The notes under the pieces: generated by a model | Told to the model about the DNA's origin: nothing | The model's input: only the letters and a program-made list of their open reading frames with translations | Database searches by the model: none | In this document: piece after piece, positions 1-8,725 of the stretch | Position numbering within the stretch: position 1 is the stretch's first letter | Layout of the letters: each line of letters starts with the position of its first letter | Assembly: GCF_029892285.1 (NCBI RefSeq) | Contig: NZ_JARXVM010000015.1 | Location: forward strand, 80,805-144,804 | DNA length: 64,000 nt | Reading direction: 5' to 3' | Source of the DNA: Rhizobium sp. SG_E_25_P2 | Lineage (GTDB): Bacteria > Pseudomonadota > Alphaproteobacteria > Rhizobiales > Rhizobiaceae | Position numbers and translations under genes: made by a program

Positions 1-2
1 GC

Positions 3-236
3 TCCATTTGGATCCAGGGCAAATACGGAGCCGCCGTCATGTGGTCGCCGTCCTATTTCCCGATCTTCGAGGCGCGCTATCGCGCCGTCACCGCGCTCGG
101 GTCGCTCGAAGCCCGCCTCGCTTATGCGCGCGCCCACGGCGTCGATTACGTCGCCGCTCCCTGCGCCACCGCCTCGACGTCCGAACCGCTGTTCCGGCGG
201 GCATGGCTCTGCATCTATTCCGGCAAGGATTCGTGA
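3..236 (+). CDS. C-terminal end of an unidentified protein (5' truncated by window edge)
   Basis: An open frame enters from the window edge and runs to TGA at 234-236, giving about 77 residues. Good coding periodicity and an immediate stop-start overlap with the next gene support it as a real gene end. The segment holds aromatic and Ala-rich stretches (KYGAAVMWSPSYFPIFEARY, then a Cys-containing segment ending in SGKDS). I do not recognise the family. The neighbour is a four-helix EamA/SMR-type protein, a pairing common near lipid or glycan transfer genes, but that is only suggestive. Confidence 0.5.
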   Translation, partial: SIWIQGKYGAAVMWSPSYFPIFEARYRAVTALGSLEARLAYARAHGVDYVAAPCATASTSEPLFRRAWLCIYSGKDS

Positions 237-613
237 TGAACTATCTTTTCATTCTCGTCAGCGTCACAATCAGCGCTGTTTCCCAGATCATCCTGCGCCA
301 TGGCATGACCAGGCCCGATGTCCAGGCGGCGCTCTCCGACAAGGTCGATGTCGCGGGTCTGGCGCGCGCCGTCGTCCTGTCGCCCTATGTGATCGGCGGG
401 CTCGGCCTTTATGGTCTCGGCGCCATTCTCTGGCTGCTGGTCCTGTCGAAACTGCCGGTGTCCTCGGCCTATCCCTTCGTCGCGCTGGGCATGGCGCTGA
501 CAACGGCTGCCGGCGTGGTGGTGCTCGGCGAACAGATCAGCTGGCCGACCGCGCTCGGGGTGGCGGTGATCATTGCGGGGATCTGCCTGGTGGCGGTGGG
601 CGCCCGCGCCTGA
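236..613 (+). CDS. EamA/SMR-type small membrane transporter
   Basis: A 125-residue protein with about four predicted membrane helices, starting MNYLFILVSVTISAVSQIIL and ending with a hydrophobic helix rich in Gly, Ile and Val. The length and the Pro-containing helix pattern (SSAYPFVALGMALTT) fit the EamA/small multidrug resistance superfamily, including ArnE/ArnF-like lipid-carrier flippases. The ATG overlaps the upstream stop as TGATG, so the two genes are probably translationally coupled. Substrate cannot be read from the sequence. Confidence 0.7.
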   Translation: MNYLFILVSVTISAVSQIILRHGMTRPDVQAALSDKVDVAGLARAVVLSPYVIGGLGLYGLGAILWLLVLSKLPVSSAYPFVALGMALTTAAGVVVLGEQISWPTALGVAVIIAGICLVAVGARA

Positions 614-692
614 CAAAACTGCGCCACTTTGCCCTTTTGCGCCCGTCCGGTCGGAATGCTACCGATGCGGCGGGGAACAATGGGAGAGCGTT

Positions 693-1088
693 ATGCAAGG
701 CGATGTCTGGTTCGTCTATGACGGCGAATGCCCGCTCTGCCGGGTCGCGGCGCAGGCGTTGCGCATCCGCCAGTCAGTCGGCAATCTGCATCTCGTCGAT
801 GCGCGCGTGGAGCGCGGCCATCCGCTGATGGCGAAGATCAACCAGGCCGGTCTCGATCTCGATCAGGGCATGGTGCTCTCTTATGGCGACCGTCTCTATC
901 ATGGCGCCGAAGCTCTGACGCTGATGGGCCTCATCGGCTCCCAACATGGCTGGTTCAATCGCATGAACGCGCTCATGTTTCGCTCGCCGGCGCTCGCCCG
1001 CTTCACCTATCCCGCCATGCGCGCTGTCCGCAATCTTCTGATCCGCATGCTCGGCGCGGGCAAGATCGACAATCTCGGCGGTCGCTGA
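693..1088 (+). CDS. DUF393 (DCC-family) thiol-disulfide oxidoreductase-like protein
   Basis: A 131-residue protein opening with the family signature VWFVYDGECPLCRVAAQAL, which carries the DxxCPxC motif (CPLC) near the N terminus. Length and motif match DUF393 proteins, which are thioredoxin-fold-like and of largely unknown role. ATG at 693 follows a GGGAGAG ribosome site. The stop overlaps the ATG of the DUF4166 gene by one base (TGATG), so the two are a coupled pair, an arrangement that suggests joint function. No signal peptide, so probably cytosolic. Confidence 0.75.
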   Translation: MQGDVWFVYDGECPLCRVAAQALRIRQSVGNLHLVDARVERGHPLMAKINQAGLDLDQGMVLSYGDRLYHGAEALTLMGLIGSQHGWFNRMNALMFRSPALARFTYPAMRAVRNLLIRMLGAGKIDNLGGR

Positions 1089-1702
1089 TGGATCGGCCAT
1101 CCTTGTTCGAAAAGGTGTTCGGCGCGGATTGGGCAGCCTTGCCGCAGGTTTTGCGCAGGCGTTATGCGCCGCGCGCCGGCTCGCGGGATCTGGTGCTGCT
1201 GCAAGGCGCGCTGACCATCACCATGGCGCCCTGGTTCGAAAAGCTTGCGCCGCTGATCAAATTGTCGCGCACGCTCGCGCCGTTTTCCGGCGAGAATATC
1301 CCTGTCGTCATCCGCTTCTGCGGCGAGGCGGGCGCCGAGGCCTGCGATTTCGATCGCTCCTTCATGCGGCCGGATGGCCGCACGCACCGCTTCCGCTCGC
1401 GCCTCACGCCCTATTTCAGCGATGAGATGGTGGAATATATGCCCGCCGGCTTCGCCTGGCGCGCCAGCTACCACTGGGACGGCGCCCGCATCGCTATCCG
1501 CCATCGCGGCTATCTTCTGCCGCTGTTCGGCCGCCTGCTTCCTCTGCCGTTCGACCATCTGTTCGGTCGGGTCGAGGCCGAGGAGGAGGCGATCGACGAG
1601 GATCGGTTTCGGATGAAGATGCGCGTGCTGCATCCCTGGCTCGGCCAGATCTACAGTTATCGCGGCGAGTTTACGGTGGCGCGGGTAGAGCGTGTGGATT
1701 GA
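1088..1702 (+). CDS. DUF4166 domain protein
   Basis: A 204-residue soluble protein, recognised by the overall pattern: an N-terminal segment LFEKVFGADWAALPQVLRRR, a mid-region ending TITMAPWFEKLAPLIKL, and a C-terminal half rich in aromatic and Arg residues. These match the stand-alone DUF4166 family. In other genomes the same domain is fused to saccharopine-dehydrogenase-like proteins. Function is unknown. The ATG overlaps the DUF393 stop. About 100 bp of apparently empty sequence follow before the convergent phnN gene. Confidence 0.65.
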   Translation: MDRPSLFEKVFGADWAALPQVLRRRYAPRAGSRDLVLLQGALTITMAPWFEKLAPLIKLSRTLAPFSGENIPVVIRFCGEAGAEACDFDRSFMRPDGRTHRFRSRLTPYFSDEMVEYMPAGFAWRASYHWDGARIAIRHRGYLLPLFGRLLPLPFDHLFGRVEAEEEAIDEDRFRMKMRVLHPWLGQIYSYRGEFTVARVERVD

Positions 1703-1804
1703 GGGTTGCTCACGCAGTGCCGAAAAAGGGGGAAGCGATCGGCAATACTTTACATGCGACGCGCGACTCAGCACACAACTGCATTCTCCGAGCTCCTTAG
1801 TCGC

Positions 1805-2377
1805 TCACCCCCGCAAAAACGCCGCCAGTCTCTCCCCGGCCTCTTCCACCGCGCCGTCATTGGAAATCACCAGATCATAATCCTCCGGCCTGTCTTCCAC
1901 CAGTCGCGCCAGTCGCGCCTTGATCTCGTCGAGGCTTTCGCGACCCCGCGCCGCGAGACGTCGGGCCAGAACCTCGGGCGCGGCCGTCACAAGCACGGTC
2001 TCGACATCTGCGAAGGCTGCGCGAAACAAAGGCAGCGCCCGGCGCGAGCCATTGACGAGCCGCACCGCGCCCGAGGCGATGTCCTGGCGAAGCTCCGCCG
2101 GCACGCCGTAGCACAGGCCATGCGCCCCCCAGTCGACGCAGAAAGCCCCTTCGGCTTTCATGCGCGCAAAATCGTCGAGCCCGGCCGCGCAATGGGCTTC
2201 GCCGCCTGCCTCCTCAGGCCGGGTGATCACCCGCCGCACCACGCCGAATTCGGGCCGGTCCGCCAGCGCCCGGCAGGCGTAATCGATCAGCGTGTCCTTG
2301 CCGGCCCCGGAGGGGCCGACGATCACCACCAGCCGGCCGCGCGTCGACAGCGCAGGCTTGATCGCCAGATCCATCAC
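1805..2377 (-). CDS. phnN: Ribose 1,5-bisphosphokinase PhnN
   Basis: A 190-residue P-loop kinase of the guanylate-kinase fold, with Walker A GPSGAGKDT near residues 21-29 and an RPEE segment typical of PhnN. PhnN phosphorylates ribose 1,5-bisphosphate, released after C-P lyase action and PhnM cleavage, to give PRPP, so it closes the phosphonate pathway in the cytosol. It is the last gene of the phnCDE1E2MN operon and overlaps phnM by four bases (ATGA). Length is usual for the family. No clear terminator follows. Confidence 0.93.
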   Translation of the reverse strand: MMDLAIKPALSTRGRLVVIVGPSGAGKDTLIDYACRALADRPEFGVVRRVITRPEEAGGEAHCAAGLDDFARMKAEGAFCVDWGAHGLCYGVPAELRQDIASGAVRLVNGSRRALPLFRAAFADVETVLVTAAPEVLARRLAARGRESLDEIKARLARLVEDRPEDYDLVISNDGAVEEAGERLAAFLRG

Positions 2378-3513
2378 GCCACCCGTCGTCCCTGCCGCCA
2401 GACAGAGCGTACCACCGGCGCGCCATGGTCGCGGCGGATGCGCACGAGATCGGCGCGCAGGCCTGAAGCGATGCGGCCGCGATCGTCAAGGCCCACGGTC
2501 TTGGCGGGCGTCGACGTCACCATGCGGATCGCCTGGGAGAGGTCCATGCCATTGTCCTCGTCGGCCAGCACGAAAGGCGCGTGGATCAGGCTCAGCGGCA
2601 CGTAATCGGAAGAGAGCACGTCGAGCACGCCATAGTCGGCGAGATCCCGGGCGGCGATATTGCCGGAATGCGATTTGCCGCGCACGATATTGGGCGCGCC
2701 CATCAGCACGCTCATGCCGGCTTCATGCGAGGCCTGGGCGGCTTGGAGGCTGGTGGGGAATTCCGCCAGCCTGACGCCGAAGCCTTTGGCCTCCTCGACA
2801 TGGTCGAGCGTGGCGTCGTCATGCGAGGCCACCGTGATGCCGCGCTGGTGGCAATGATCGACGATCGCCCGGCGATGTTTGTCGGCGTAAAGCGCCGAGG
2901 CTTCCTGCCGACGCGCCACGAATTCCGCGAAGGCTTCGTCGGAGAGACCGCGCTTGGTCTTGTAGTAGAGCGTGTACTGATCCATCGTCTGGAACTGCCG
3001 CTGCCCCGGCGCGTGGTCCATCAGCGAGGCGAGCCGAACTTCGGTGACATCGGTGAAAGCGTCGAAATGGTCAAGCACGTCGGCGGCCGAGACTTCGCAG
3101 CGCAGATGGATCAGGTGGTCGGCGCGCAGCCGTCCCTCTTCCTGGGCGCGCTTCAGCGCATCCGCCATCTCGCGCATCTCGCCCGGCGCAAAGCCGCCAT
3201 CCTCGTCCGAGCCCATGCGCAGGCAATCGAACACCGTGGTGATGCCGGACGAAGCCACCTGCGCGTCATGCGCCTGGATGGCCGAGACCATCTGCCAGCG
3301 CACGCCGGGACGGGGCGAATAGTGGCTTTCGAGATGGTCGGTATGCAGCTCCACCAGGCCCGGGATCAGGAAGTCGCCCTCGAAATCCTCGCCTACCGTT
3401 GTCGGCCCGGTGTCGATATCGGTGATCACCCCATTGCGCGCGACAAGCGAGCCGGTGACGATCTCGTCTTCAAGGACGATGCGGGCGTTGCGGATGATGA
3501 GCTCTTCGGTCAT
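2374..3513 (-). CDS. phnM: PRPn triphosphatase PhnM (alpha-D-ribose 1-methylphosphonate 5-triphosphate diphosphatase)
   Basis: A 379-residue amidohydrolase. The N terminus shows the beta-sandwich start (ELIIRNARIVLEDEIVTGSL), then metal-site HTDHLE (residues about 57-62), a second histidine motif DHCHQRG near residue 225, ASHDDAT, and a C-terminal SSDYVPLS with the conserved Asp. PhnM removes pyrophosphate from the phosphonate ribose triphosphate before PhnJ acts. The ATG at 3513 was chosen because it overlaps the phnE2 stop (ATGA) and gives family length. A 63-residue upstream extension in the same frame lies inside phnE2 and is not real. Confidence 0.94.
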   Translation of the reverse strand: MTEELIIRNARIVLEDEIVTGSLVARNGVITDIDTGPTTVGEDFEGDFLIPGLVELHTDHLESHYSPRPGVRWQMVSAIQAHDAQVASSGITTVFDCLRMGSDEDGGFAPGEMREMADALKRAQEEGRLRADHLIHLRCEVSAADVLDHFDAFTDVTEVRLASLMDHAPGQRQFQTMDQYTLYYKTKRGLSDEAFAEFVARRQEASALYADKHRRAIVDHCHQRGITVASHDDATLDHVEEAKGFGVRLAEFPTSLQAAQASHEAGMSVLMGAPNIVRGKSHSGNIAARDLADYGVLDVLSSDYVPLSLIHAPFVLADEDNGMDLSQAIRMVTSTPAKTVGLDDRGRIASGLRADLVRIRRDHGAPVVRSVWRQGRRVA

Positions 3514-5078
3514 GCGGAGACTGCTTTCTTTGGAGAGGCGGGCGCGCCGGCGCGCGGCAGGATGATGGTCGATCCGGCCGAACCGATCAAGCGCGAGCGC
3601 AGCGCATTGGATATGTGGTCGAAGACAAAGACGACAATAAGGATGAGGATCACCATATAGGCGACATTTTCCCAGTCGCTGTTGGTGCGCATGGCTTCCC
3701 ACAATTTCAGCCCGATGCCGCCGGCGCCGACCGCGCCGAGAATGGTGGCCGAGCGCGTGTTGGATTCCCAGAAATACAGCGCCTGCGATAGAAACACCGG
3801 CATCACCTGCGGCAGCACGCCGAAGCGGTTGACGGCCATCGGCGAGGCGCCCACCGAACGCACGCCTTCCGGCTGTTTCTGGTCGACATTTTCCAGCGCC
3901 TCGGCATAGAGCTTGCCGAGCGTGCCGGTGTCGGTGAAGAAGATCGCCGACATGCCGGCCAACGGTCCGGGGCCGAAAGCGCGGGTGAAGAACAGCGCCC
4001 AGATCAGCATATCGACAGAACGCTGGAAGTCGAAGAAGCGCTTGATCAGCTGGTTGGTCAGCCGGTTGCCGGTAATGTTGCGGGCTGCGAGGAAGGACAA
4101 GGGAAAGGCGATCAGCGTCGCCAGCACCGTGCCGACAAAGGCCATCACGATGGTTTGCATCAGCTTGATCCAGACATCGAGATGCTGCCAGGACGGATTA
4201 TAGAGGAAATCGTCAAGCGCCAGCGACAGATTGCTGGTTCCCGGCTTCAACTCGGGGCCTGAGGCGATCAGGCTGATGACCTCACTGACGCTTTTGCCGA
4301 AAAAGGCGGAATTGGTGTCGAAAAAGAAATTCGGCCAGCCGAAGAAGCGGTTGCGGATGCGCACCCTGTCGTCCTCGATATCCGCCCAACCTGATAGCCC
4401 CAGCGACACGGTGATCTTGCCGCCCGGCGACCGCTGTTCGGCCCAGGCGGGCAGGGGCTCGGTCAGCCGCGTTTCGCCAGAACCGTCCAAAAGCACGGTC
4501 AGCGTTTCGGAACCGCGTTTCACCAACACGCGGTCAGGCGTGGTTTCGATCGAGGTCGAGGAGGAGAAGTTGACGGTGACCTTGCTCGCCACTTGCTCTG
4601 TTTCGCCCGTGACCGCCGCGACATCGGTCGCAGGTGCAGGTTCCGCCGCCTTCGGCGGCGCCATGAAGCTGATCGTCGATTTCTTCTGCGGCGCGATGGA
4701 GGCGTCGGACGCGGTTCGCGCCTCGGGGGCGGCCTTGGATTGGCTGCTGAAATCGGCGATCAGCCAGTCGGGCCGGGGATCGTTCAGCCCGGCGGGGTCG
4801 GCGCGGTTGAACACCACGCGCAGCTTGCCGTCCTTGCCGATCTCGATGTCGGGTCGGCTTTCATAGGACACCCAGTCGGCGAGATAAGCGCCGGCGATGC
4901 CCCAATTGGCGCCGGACAACACCGCGCCGATATGGAAGAACCAGGCGCAGAACACCAGATAGAACAGGAACAGGCCGGTGAAAACAGGGCCTCGGAATCG
5001 CTGCCAGGCGCTGCGTTGGAAGATTTCCGGGTGGCGGGCGACGATGGCGTCCATGTCGGGGCGGGCGATGCGGGTCAT
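3510..5078 (-). CDS. phnE: Phosphonate ABC transporter permease PhnE, long second copy
   Basis: A 522-residue permease, about twice the length of a standard PhnE. One membrane helix lies near residues 32-54, followed by some 240 residues of soluble, Ala/Pro/Ser-rich region, then a typical binding-protein-dependent permease core from about residue 300. The EAA-loop motif EGVRSVGASPMAVNRFGVLP is present. It should pair with PhnE1 as the membrane channel for PhnD/PhnC. The ATG at 5078 has GAGGAG seven bases upstream; a GTG at 5084 is also in frame but too close to that site. It overlaps phnM. Confidence 0.88.
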   Translation of the reverse strand: MTRIARPDMDAIVARHPEIFQRSAWQRFRGPVFTGLFLFYLVFCAWFFHIGAVLSGANWGIAGAYLADWVSYESRPDIEIGKDGKLRVVFNRADPAGLNDPRPDWLIADFSSQSKAAPEARTASDASIAPQKKSTISFMAPPKAAEPAPATDVAAVTGETEQVASKVTVNFSSSTSIETTPDRVLVKRGSETLTVLLDGSGETRLTEPLPAWAEQRSPGGKITVSLGLSGWADIEDDRVRIRNRFFGWPNFFFDTNSAFFGKSVSEVISLIASGPELKPGTSNLSLALDDFLYNPSWQHLDVWIKLMQTIVMAFVGTVLATLIAFPLSFLAARNITGNRLTNQLIKRFFDFQRSVDMLIWALFFTRAFGPGPLAGMSAIFFTDTGTLGKLYAEALENVDQKQPEGVRSVGASPMAVNRFGVLPQVMPVFLSQALYFWESNTRSATILGAVGAGGIGLKLWEAMRTNSDWENVAYMVILILIVVFVFDHISNALRSRLIGSAGSTIILPRAGAPASPKKAVSA

Positions 5079-5089
5079 GGTCACTCTCC

Positions 5090-6070
5090 TCAGCCGATTG
5101 GGGTGAAAGCCTGTTCGCCCACCAGCCGCTTGCGCAGCCAGGCGGAGAACTGGTCGACGGCGATGACGGTGACGAGCAGCAGACCGACGATGGCGATGGT
5201 CTTCGCCGCATGGCTCTGGCTGATCGACAGCCGCAAGAGCTCGCCAATGCCGCCGCCGCCGACAGCGCCGATGATGGTTGAGGCGCGGACATTGATCTCC
5301 AGCCTGAGCAGGAAATAGCTGGTGAAATTCGGCAGCACCTGCGGGACCATGCCGAAGCGCACCCGCTCGAACCAGTTGGCCCCCACGGCGCGCAGGCCTT
5401 CGTCAGGCTTCATGTCGGCGTTCTCGATCACCTCATAGAACAGTTTGCCGAGCGCCCCGATCGTGTGCAGGCTGACCGCGATGATGGCGGGCACCGGACC
5501 GAGCGACAGAATGGCGAGGAAGAAGCCGGCGATCACCACTTCGGGAAAGGCGCGCAGGATTTCCATATAGCGCCGCGCGAGCGCCCGGATCCACGGATTG
5601 GGCATCATGTTCTTGGCGGCGAGAAAGGCCAGCATGAAGCCGAACACCACGCCGATCACGGTCGAGATCAGCGCGATATTGATCGTCTCGATCATCTTGT
5701 AGATATATTCCGGCAGGTAAACGCTGTCGGTCAGGTAATAGCGGCCTTCGGGATAATTGTATTTCAGGCTGCCGTCGTCATAGGGCGAGGGCAGGTCGAA
5801 CAGCGCGCGGATGATCTCGAAGGGATCGCGCGGCTGAAGCTCATGCAGGAAATCGAAGAAATAGGGCAGGCGGTCGAAGAACTTGCCGGAATTGGTCTCG
5901 TTGGCGAACCACAGCGATCCGCCCATGGCGATCAGAAAAGCGGCAAGCCCAATGAACGTATAGAGGCGCCGGCGGGCGGCGAGTTCGCGCCAATGCTGTT
6001 CGACGAGCCGTCCGCTATCGGACAAAACCGGATGGGTGTTGCTGAGAGCCATGGCCGCCTGTTCCCGCAT
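5090..6070 (-). CDS. phnE: Phosphonate ABC transporter permease PhnE, first copy
   Basis: A 326-residue inner-membrane permease with an N-terminal helix near residues 38-56, a soluble stretch, and a multi-helix core from about residue 125. The EAA motif is EGLRAVGANWFERVRFGMVP, and the family's GAVGGGGIGELL segment is present. Two tandem phnE genes are usual in rhizobial PhnCDE systems. A second ATG at 6052 (MALSN) is an alternative start; neither has a strong ribosome site. It lies 11 bases from phnE2 and about 90 bases from phnD. Confidence 0.9.
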   Translation of the reverse strand: MREQAAMALSNTHPVLSDSGRLVEQHWRELAARRRLYTFIGLAAFLIAMGGSLWFANETNSGKFFDRLPYFFDFLHELQPRDPFEIIRALFDLPSPYDDGSLKYNYPEGRYYLTDSVYLPEYIYKMIETINIALISTVIGVVFGFMLAFLAAKNMMPNPWIRALARRYMEILRAFPEVVIAGFFLAILSLGPVPAIIAVSLHTIGALGKLFYEVIENADMKPDEGLRAVGANWFERVRFGMVPQVLPNFTSYFLLRLEINVRASTIIGAVGGGGIGELLRLSISQSHAAKTIAIVGLLLVTVIAVDQFSAWLRKRLVGEQAFTPIG

Positions 6071-6159
6071 GTCGTTTACGCCCGCTGTTCATCTGCGGCC
6101 GTCGTCAGAAAAGAATGCGCCGGCGGACTTGGGGTCCGCCGGCGCGGATCAGGCTTAAA

Positions 6160-7065
6160 TCAGCCGCCGATGACGGCCTTGCGGGCGTCGATGATCGGCT
6201 TGTAGAAGTCGACATTGACTTCGGTGTAGCTCTTGAAGTCGCCGCCCTGGATGGCGGAGAAGCAGGCCGGGTCGGACTTCGGCAGGCCCATCATGAAGTC
6301 CTTGAACTTGGCCTTCATGCCCTGGTCCATCGAGCTGCGGACAACGATCGGGCCGTTCGGGATCAGCGGCGATTCCCACAGCTGCACCAGGTCGTCCATG
6401 TTCAGGATGCCCTTGTCGACCATCTTGCGCAGGTTGCCGGAGGTGTAGCCGTCCTTGAATTCGCCCACGCCCGAAGCCCAGGTCGTGCCAGCGTCGAAAT
6501 TGCCTTTGAGCACTTCGAGAACCAGGTTTTCATGACCGCCGCCGAAGCCGGTGGAGGCGAAGAATTCCTTGACCGGCATGCCGAGAGCTTCCGGCAGCGT
6601 CACGTTCGGGACGAGATAGCCCGAGGTGGAGTCCGGATCGGCGAAGCCGAGCTTCTTGCCCTTGAGGTCTTCGAGGGTCTTGTAGCCCTTGTCCTTGCGG
6701 GCGACGAGCACGGAGTGATAGCCCATCGAACCGTCGGTCTGCACGGTAGTCAGGATCGGCTCGACGGCCTTGGCGTTGGCGAGGTAGATCTTGGCGTAGC
6801 CGGAAGCGCCGAGTTCGGCGTAATCGAGCGTGCCGCCGAGCAGGCCCTGGACGACGCCGTCATAATCGGCGGCCGGGAACAGCGAAACCTTTTCGACGCC
6901 GAGCACGGACGGCAGCTTGTCGACCATGCACTGGTAGCTCTTCAGGCGGTCGGCTTCGTTTTCGCCGCCGAGGATGCCGATGCGGAATTCCTTGAGGTCT
7001 TCGGCCATTGCGCCGGTGGCGACAGTCAGAAGCGCGACGGACGCGAACAGGACTTTCTTGAACAT
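6160..7065 (-). CDS. phnD: Phosphonate-binding periplasmic protein PhnD
   Basis: A 301-residue precursor with a Sec signal peptide (Lys-rich start, hydrophobic core, cleavage after GAMA near residue 21). The mature part has the PhnD pattern: FRIGILGGENEADRL, a ligand-loop segment DYAELGASGYAKIY and a GYHSVLVARKD strand. The protein captures phosphonates, possibly phosphate or phosphite, in the periplasm and hands them to the two PhnE subunits. It sits between phnC and phnE1 in the operon. A GGGAGACG ribosome site lies just before the ATG. Confidence 0.93.
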   Translation of the reverse strand: MFKKVLFASVALLTVATGAMAEDLKEFRIGILGGENEADRLKSYQCMVDKLPSVLGVEKVSLFPAADYDGVVQGLLGGTLDYAELGASGYAKIYLANAKAVEPILTTVQTDGSMGYHSVLVARKDKGYKTLEDLKGKKLGFADPDSTSGYLVPNVTLPEALGMPVKEFFASTGFGGGHENLVLEVLKGNFDAGTTWASGVGEFKDGYTSGNLRKMVDKGILNMDDLVQLWESPLIPNGPIVVRSSMDQGMKAKFKDFMMGLPKSDPACFSAIQGGDFKSYTEVNVDFYKPIIDARKAVIGG

Positions 7066-7146
7066 TGATCGTCTCCCTGAGCCGGATCATCCGGCCATGT
7101 TGATGCGGTTTTTGCCTTTGACGCGGGCGGGCGAACTGTTGACGCC

Positions 7147-7971
7147 TCAGACGCCGGCGAGCGCGATGGGCTCGAGCGGGCGCTCATGACGGGCGGGTCT
7201 GGAAATGGCGGTCGAGGTCATCGTCTCGTCGATGCCGTCCTCGGTGTTGTAGATCTGTTTGACGGCTTCGGGCGTCAGCGCCTCCGGCGGGCCATCGAAC
7301 ACGACAGCGCCGTCGGCCATGCCGATGATCCGTTCGCAATAGTGCCGCGCCGTATCCAGCGTATGCAGATTGGTGATCACGGTAATGCCGTCCTGCTCGT
7401 TGATGTCGCGCAGCGCGTCCATGACGATCTTGGCGTTGAGCGGATCGAGCGAGGCGATTGGCTCGTCGGCGAGCAGCACTTTCGGCTCCTGCATCAGCGC
7501 CCGCGCAATGGCGACGCGCTGCTGCTGGCCGCCCGACAGCGTGCCGGCGGGCTGCAGCGCCGTCTGTTCGATGCCGAGACGTTCCAGCGCGGCGATCGCC
7601 ATGATCCGCTCCTCGCGGGAGAACAGGCCGAGCACCGACATGACCGTCGAGCGATGGTTCAGCCGGCCGAGCAGAACATTGGTCAGCACGTCGAGCCGGG
7701 GCACCAGATTGAACTGCTGGAAGATCATCGCGCAGTCGCGTTGCCAGCGGCGCAGCGCCTCGCCCTTGAGGCTGGAGACTTCCTGTTCACCGAACAGGAT
7801 GGAGCCCGAACTGACCGCCCCAAGCCGGTTGATCATCCGGAGAAAGGTCGATTTGCCGGCTCCGGAGCGGCCGATGATGCCCACCATCTGGCCGCTGGGT
7901 ATGTCGAGCGTCACGTCACGCACTGCTGTCTTTGCGCCAAACTGCTTGGTGACATGCCTGAATTCGAACAT
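7147..7971 (-). CDS. phnC: Phosphonate ABC transporter ATP-binding protein PhnC
   Basis: A 274-residue ABC ATPase with Walker [10 protein letters not shown]-loop FQQFN, signature LSGGQQQR and Walker B VLLADEP. The H-loop His appears in TNLHTLD. It powers import through PhnE1/PhnE2. The start at 7971 (MFEFRHV) is preferred: GGAAAGG lies eight bases upstream, whereas the in-frame ATG at 7989 has no ribosome site. It is the first gene of phnCDE1E2MN and lies about 70 bases downstream of a three-unit Pho box, so phosphate-starvation control by PhoB is likely. Confidence 0.94.
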   Translation of the reverse strand: MFEFRHVTKQFGAKTAVRDVTLDIPSGQMVGIIGRSGAGKSTFLRMINRLGAVSSGSILFGEQEVSSLKGEALRRWQRDCAMIFQQFNLVPRLDVLTNVLLGRLNHRSTVMSVLGLFSREERIMAIAALERLGIEQTALQPAGTLSGGQQQRVAIARALMQEPKVLLADEPIASLDPLNAKIVMDALRDINEQDGITVITNLHTLDTARHYCERIIGMADGAVVFDGPPEALTPEAVKQIYNTEDGIDETMTSTAISRPARHERPLEPIALAGV

Positions 7972-8042
7972 GCGGCCAGCCTTTCCCATTTTATGATTTT
8001 TTAAGATCTTCCCCTTCTCTAGGCCCGCTGCTTGACTGCTGA

Positions 8043-8071
8043 ATGTCAGTTAAATGACAATTTTCTGACAT
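8043..8071 (-). promoter_or_regulatory. Candidate Pho box with three tandem units upstream of phnC
   Basis: Read on the minus strand, three 7-base units ATGTCAG, TTGTCAT and CTGACAT start exactly 11 bases apart. They match the PhoB direct-repeat consensus CTGTCAT-N4-CTGTCAT, with the spacer rich in A and T. The proximal end is about 71 bases from the phnC ATG. The site sits between the acetyltransferase gene and phnC, so it gives the transport operon its own PhoB-driven start in addition to any read-through from phnGHIJKL. Confidence 0.8.
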
Positions 8072-8107
8072 AACGGAGGGCCGAGAGTTTCAGGCGCTTG
8101 AGGTCGA

Positions 8108-8725
8108 TCAGACGCGCACGTGACGGGCGACGAATTCTTCGGCTGTCATGGATCTGAAATCATCGAGCGCATTGCGCAACCGGTCGTGGTCCCAGTCCCA
8201 CCAGGCGAGCTTTTCGTATTTTTCCGCCAGCGCCTTGTCGAAGCGTTCGCGGATCAGTCGCGCCGGCACGCCGCCGACAATCGTGTAGGGCGCGACATCG
8301 CGGCTGACCACCGCGCCCGCGCCGACCACGGCGCCGTTGCCGATCGTCACGCCCGGCAGCACAGTCACGCCATGGCCGAGCCACACGTCATGACCGATCA
8401 CGACGCGGTTTCCCCGCCGCCATTCGAAAAACTCGGTCTCATCCTCGGCGTCCGGCCAGTAATCGCCGGCGCGATAGGTGAAATGATGCAGCGTCGGCCG
8501 CCAGGTCGGATGATTGGTGGCGTTGATGCGGACGCTCGCGGCGATATTGGCGAATTTGCCGATCGTGGCGCACCACACCTGGCCGCCGCGCTCGATATAG
8601 GAATAGTCGTCCATCTCGAGTTCGGAGATCCGGCAGTCCTCGGCGATCTCGGTGTAGCGGCCGAGCCTGGAGTCGCTCACGCGCGCAGTCGCATGGATCA
8701 TCGGTTCGACAGAGAGCTTGGTCAT
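8108..8725 (-). CDS. Phosphonate-associated hexapeptide-repeat acetyltransferase
   Basis: A 205-residue left-handed beta-helix protein with hexapeptide repeats ([20 protein letters not shown], then [13 protein letters not shown]) and the conserved [15 protein letters not shown] segment of the transferase family found in phn operons (TIGR03308 type). It probably acetylates a phosphonate or an aminophosphonate intermediate; the true substrate is not shown by sequence. ATG 8725 overlaps the phnL stop (TGATG); a GTG one codon upstream is less likely. It is the last gene of the phnGHIJKL group. Confidence 0.85.
   Translation of the reverse strand: MTKLSVEPMIHATARVSDSRLGRYTEIAEDCRISELEMDDYSYIERGGQVWCATIGKFANIAASVRINATNHPTWRPTLHHFTYRAGDYWPDAEDETEFFEWRRGNRVVIGHDVWLGHGVTVLPGVTIGNGAVVGAGAVVSRDVAPYTIVGGVPARLIRERFDKALAEKYEKLAWWDWDHDRLRNALDDFRSMTAEEFVARHVRV

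Noticed and set aside
1706..2605. Long plus-strand frame of 299 residues
   Set aside because: It is antisense to phnN and phnM, Arg/His-rich, and lacks any family pattern; a shadow of the GC-rich genes.
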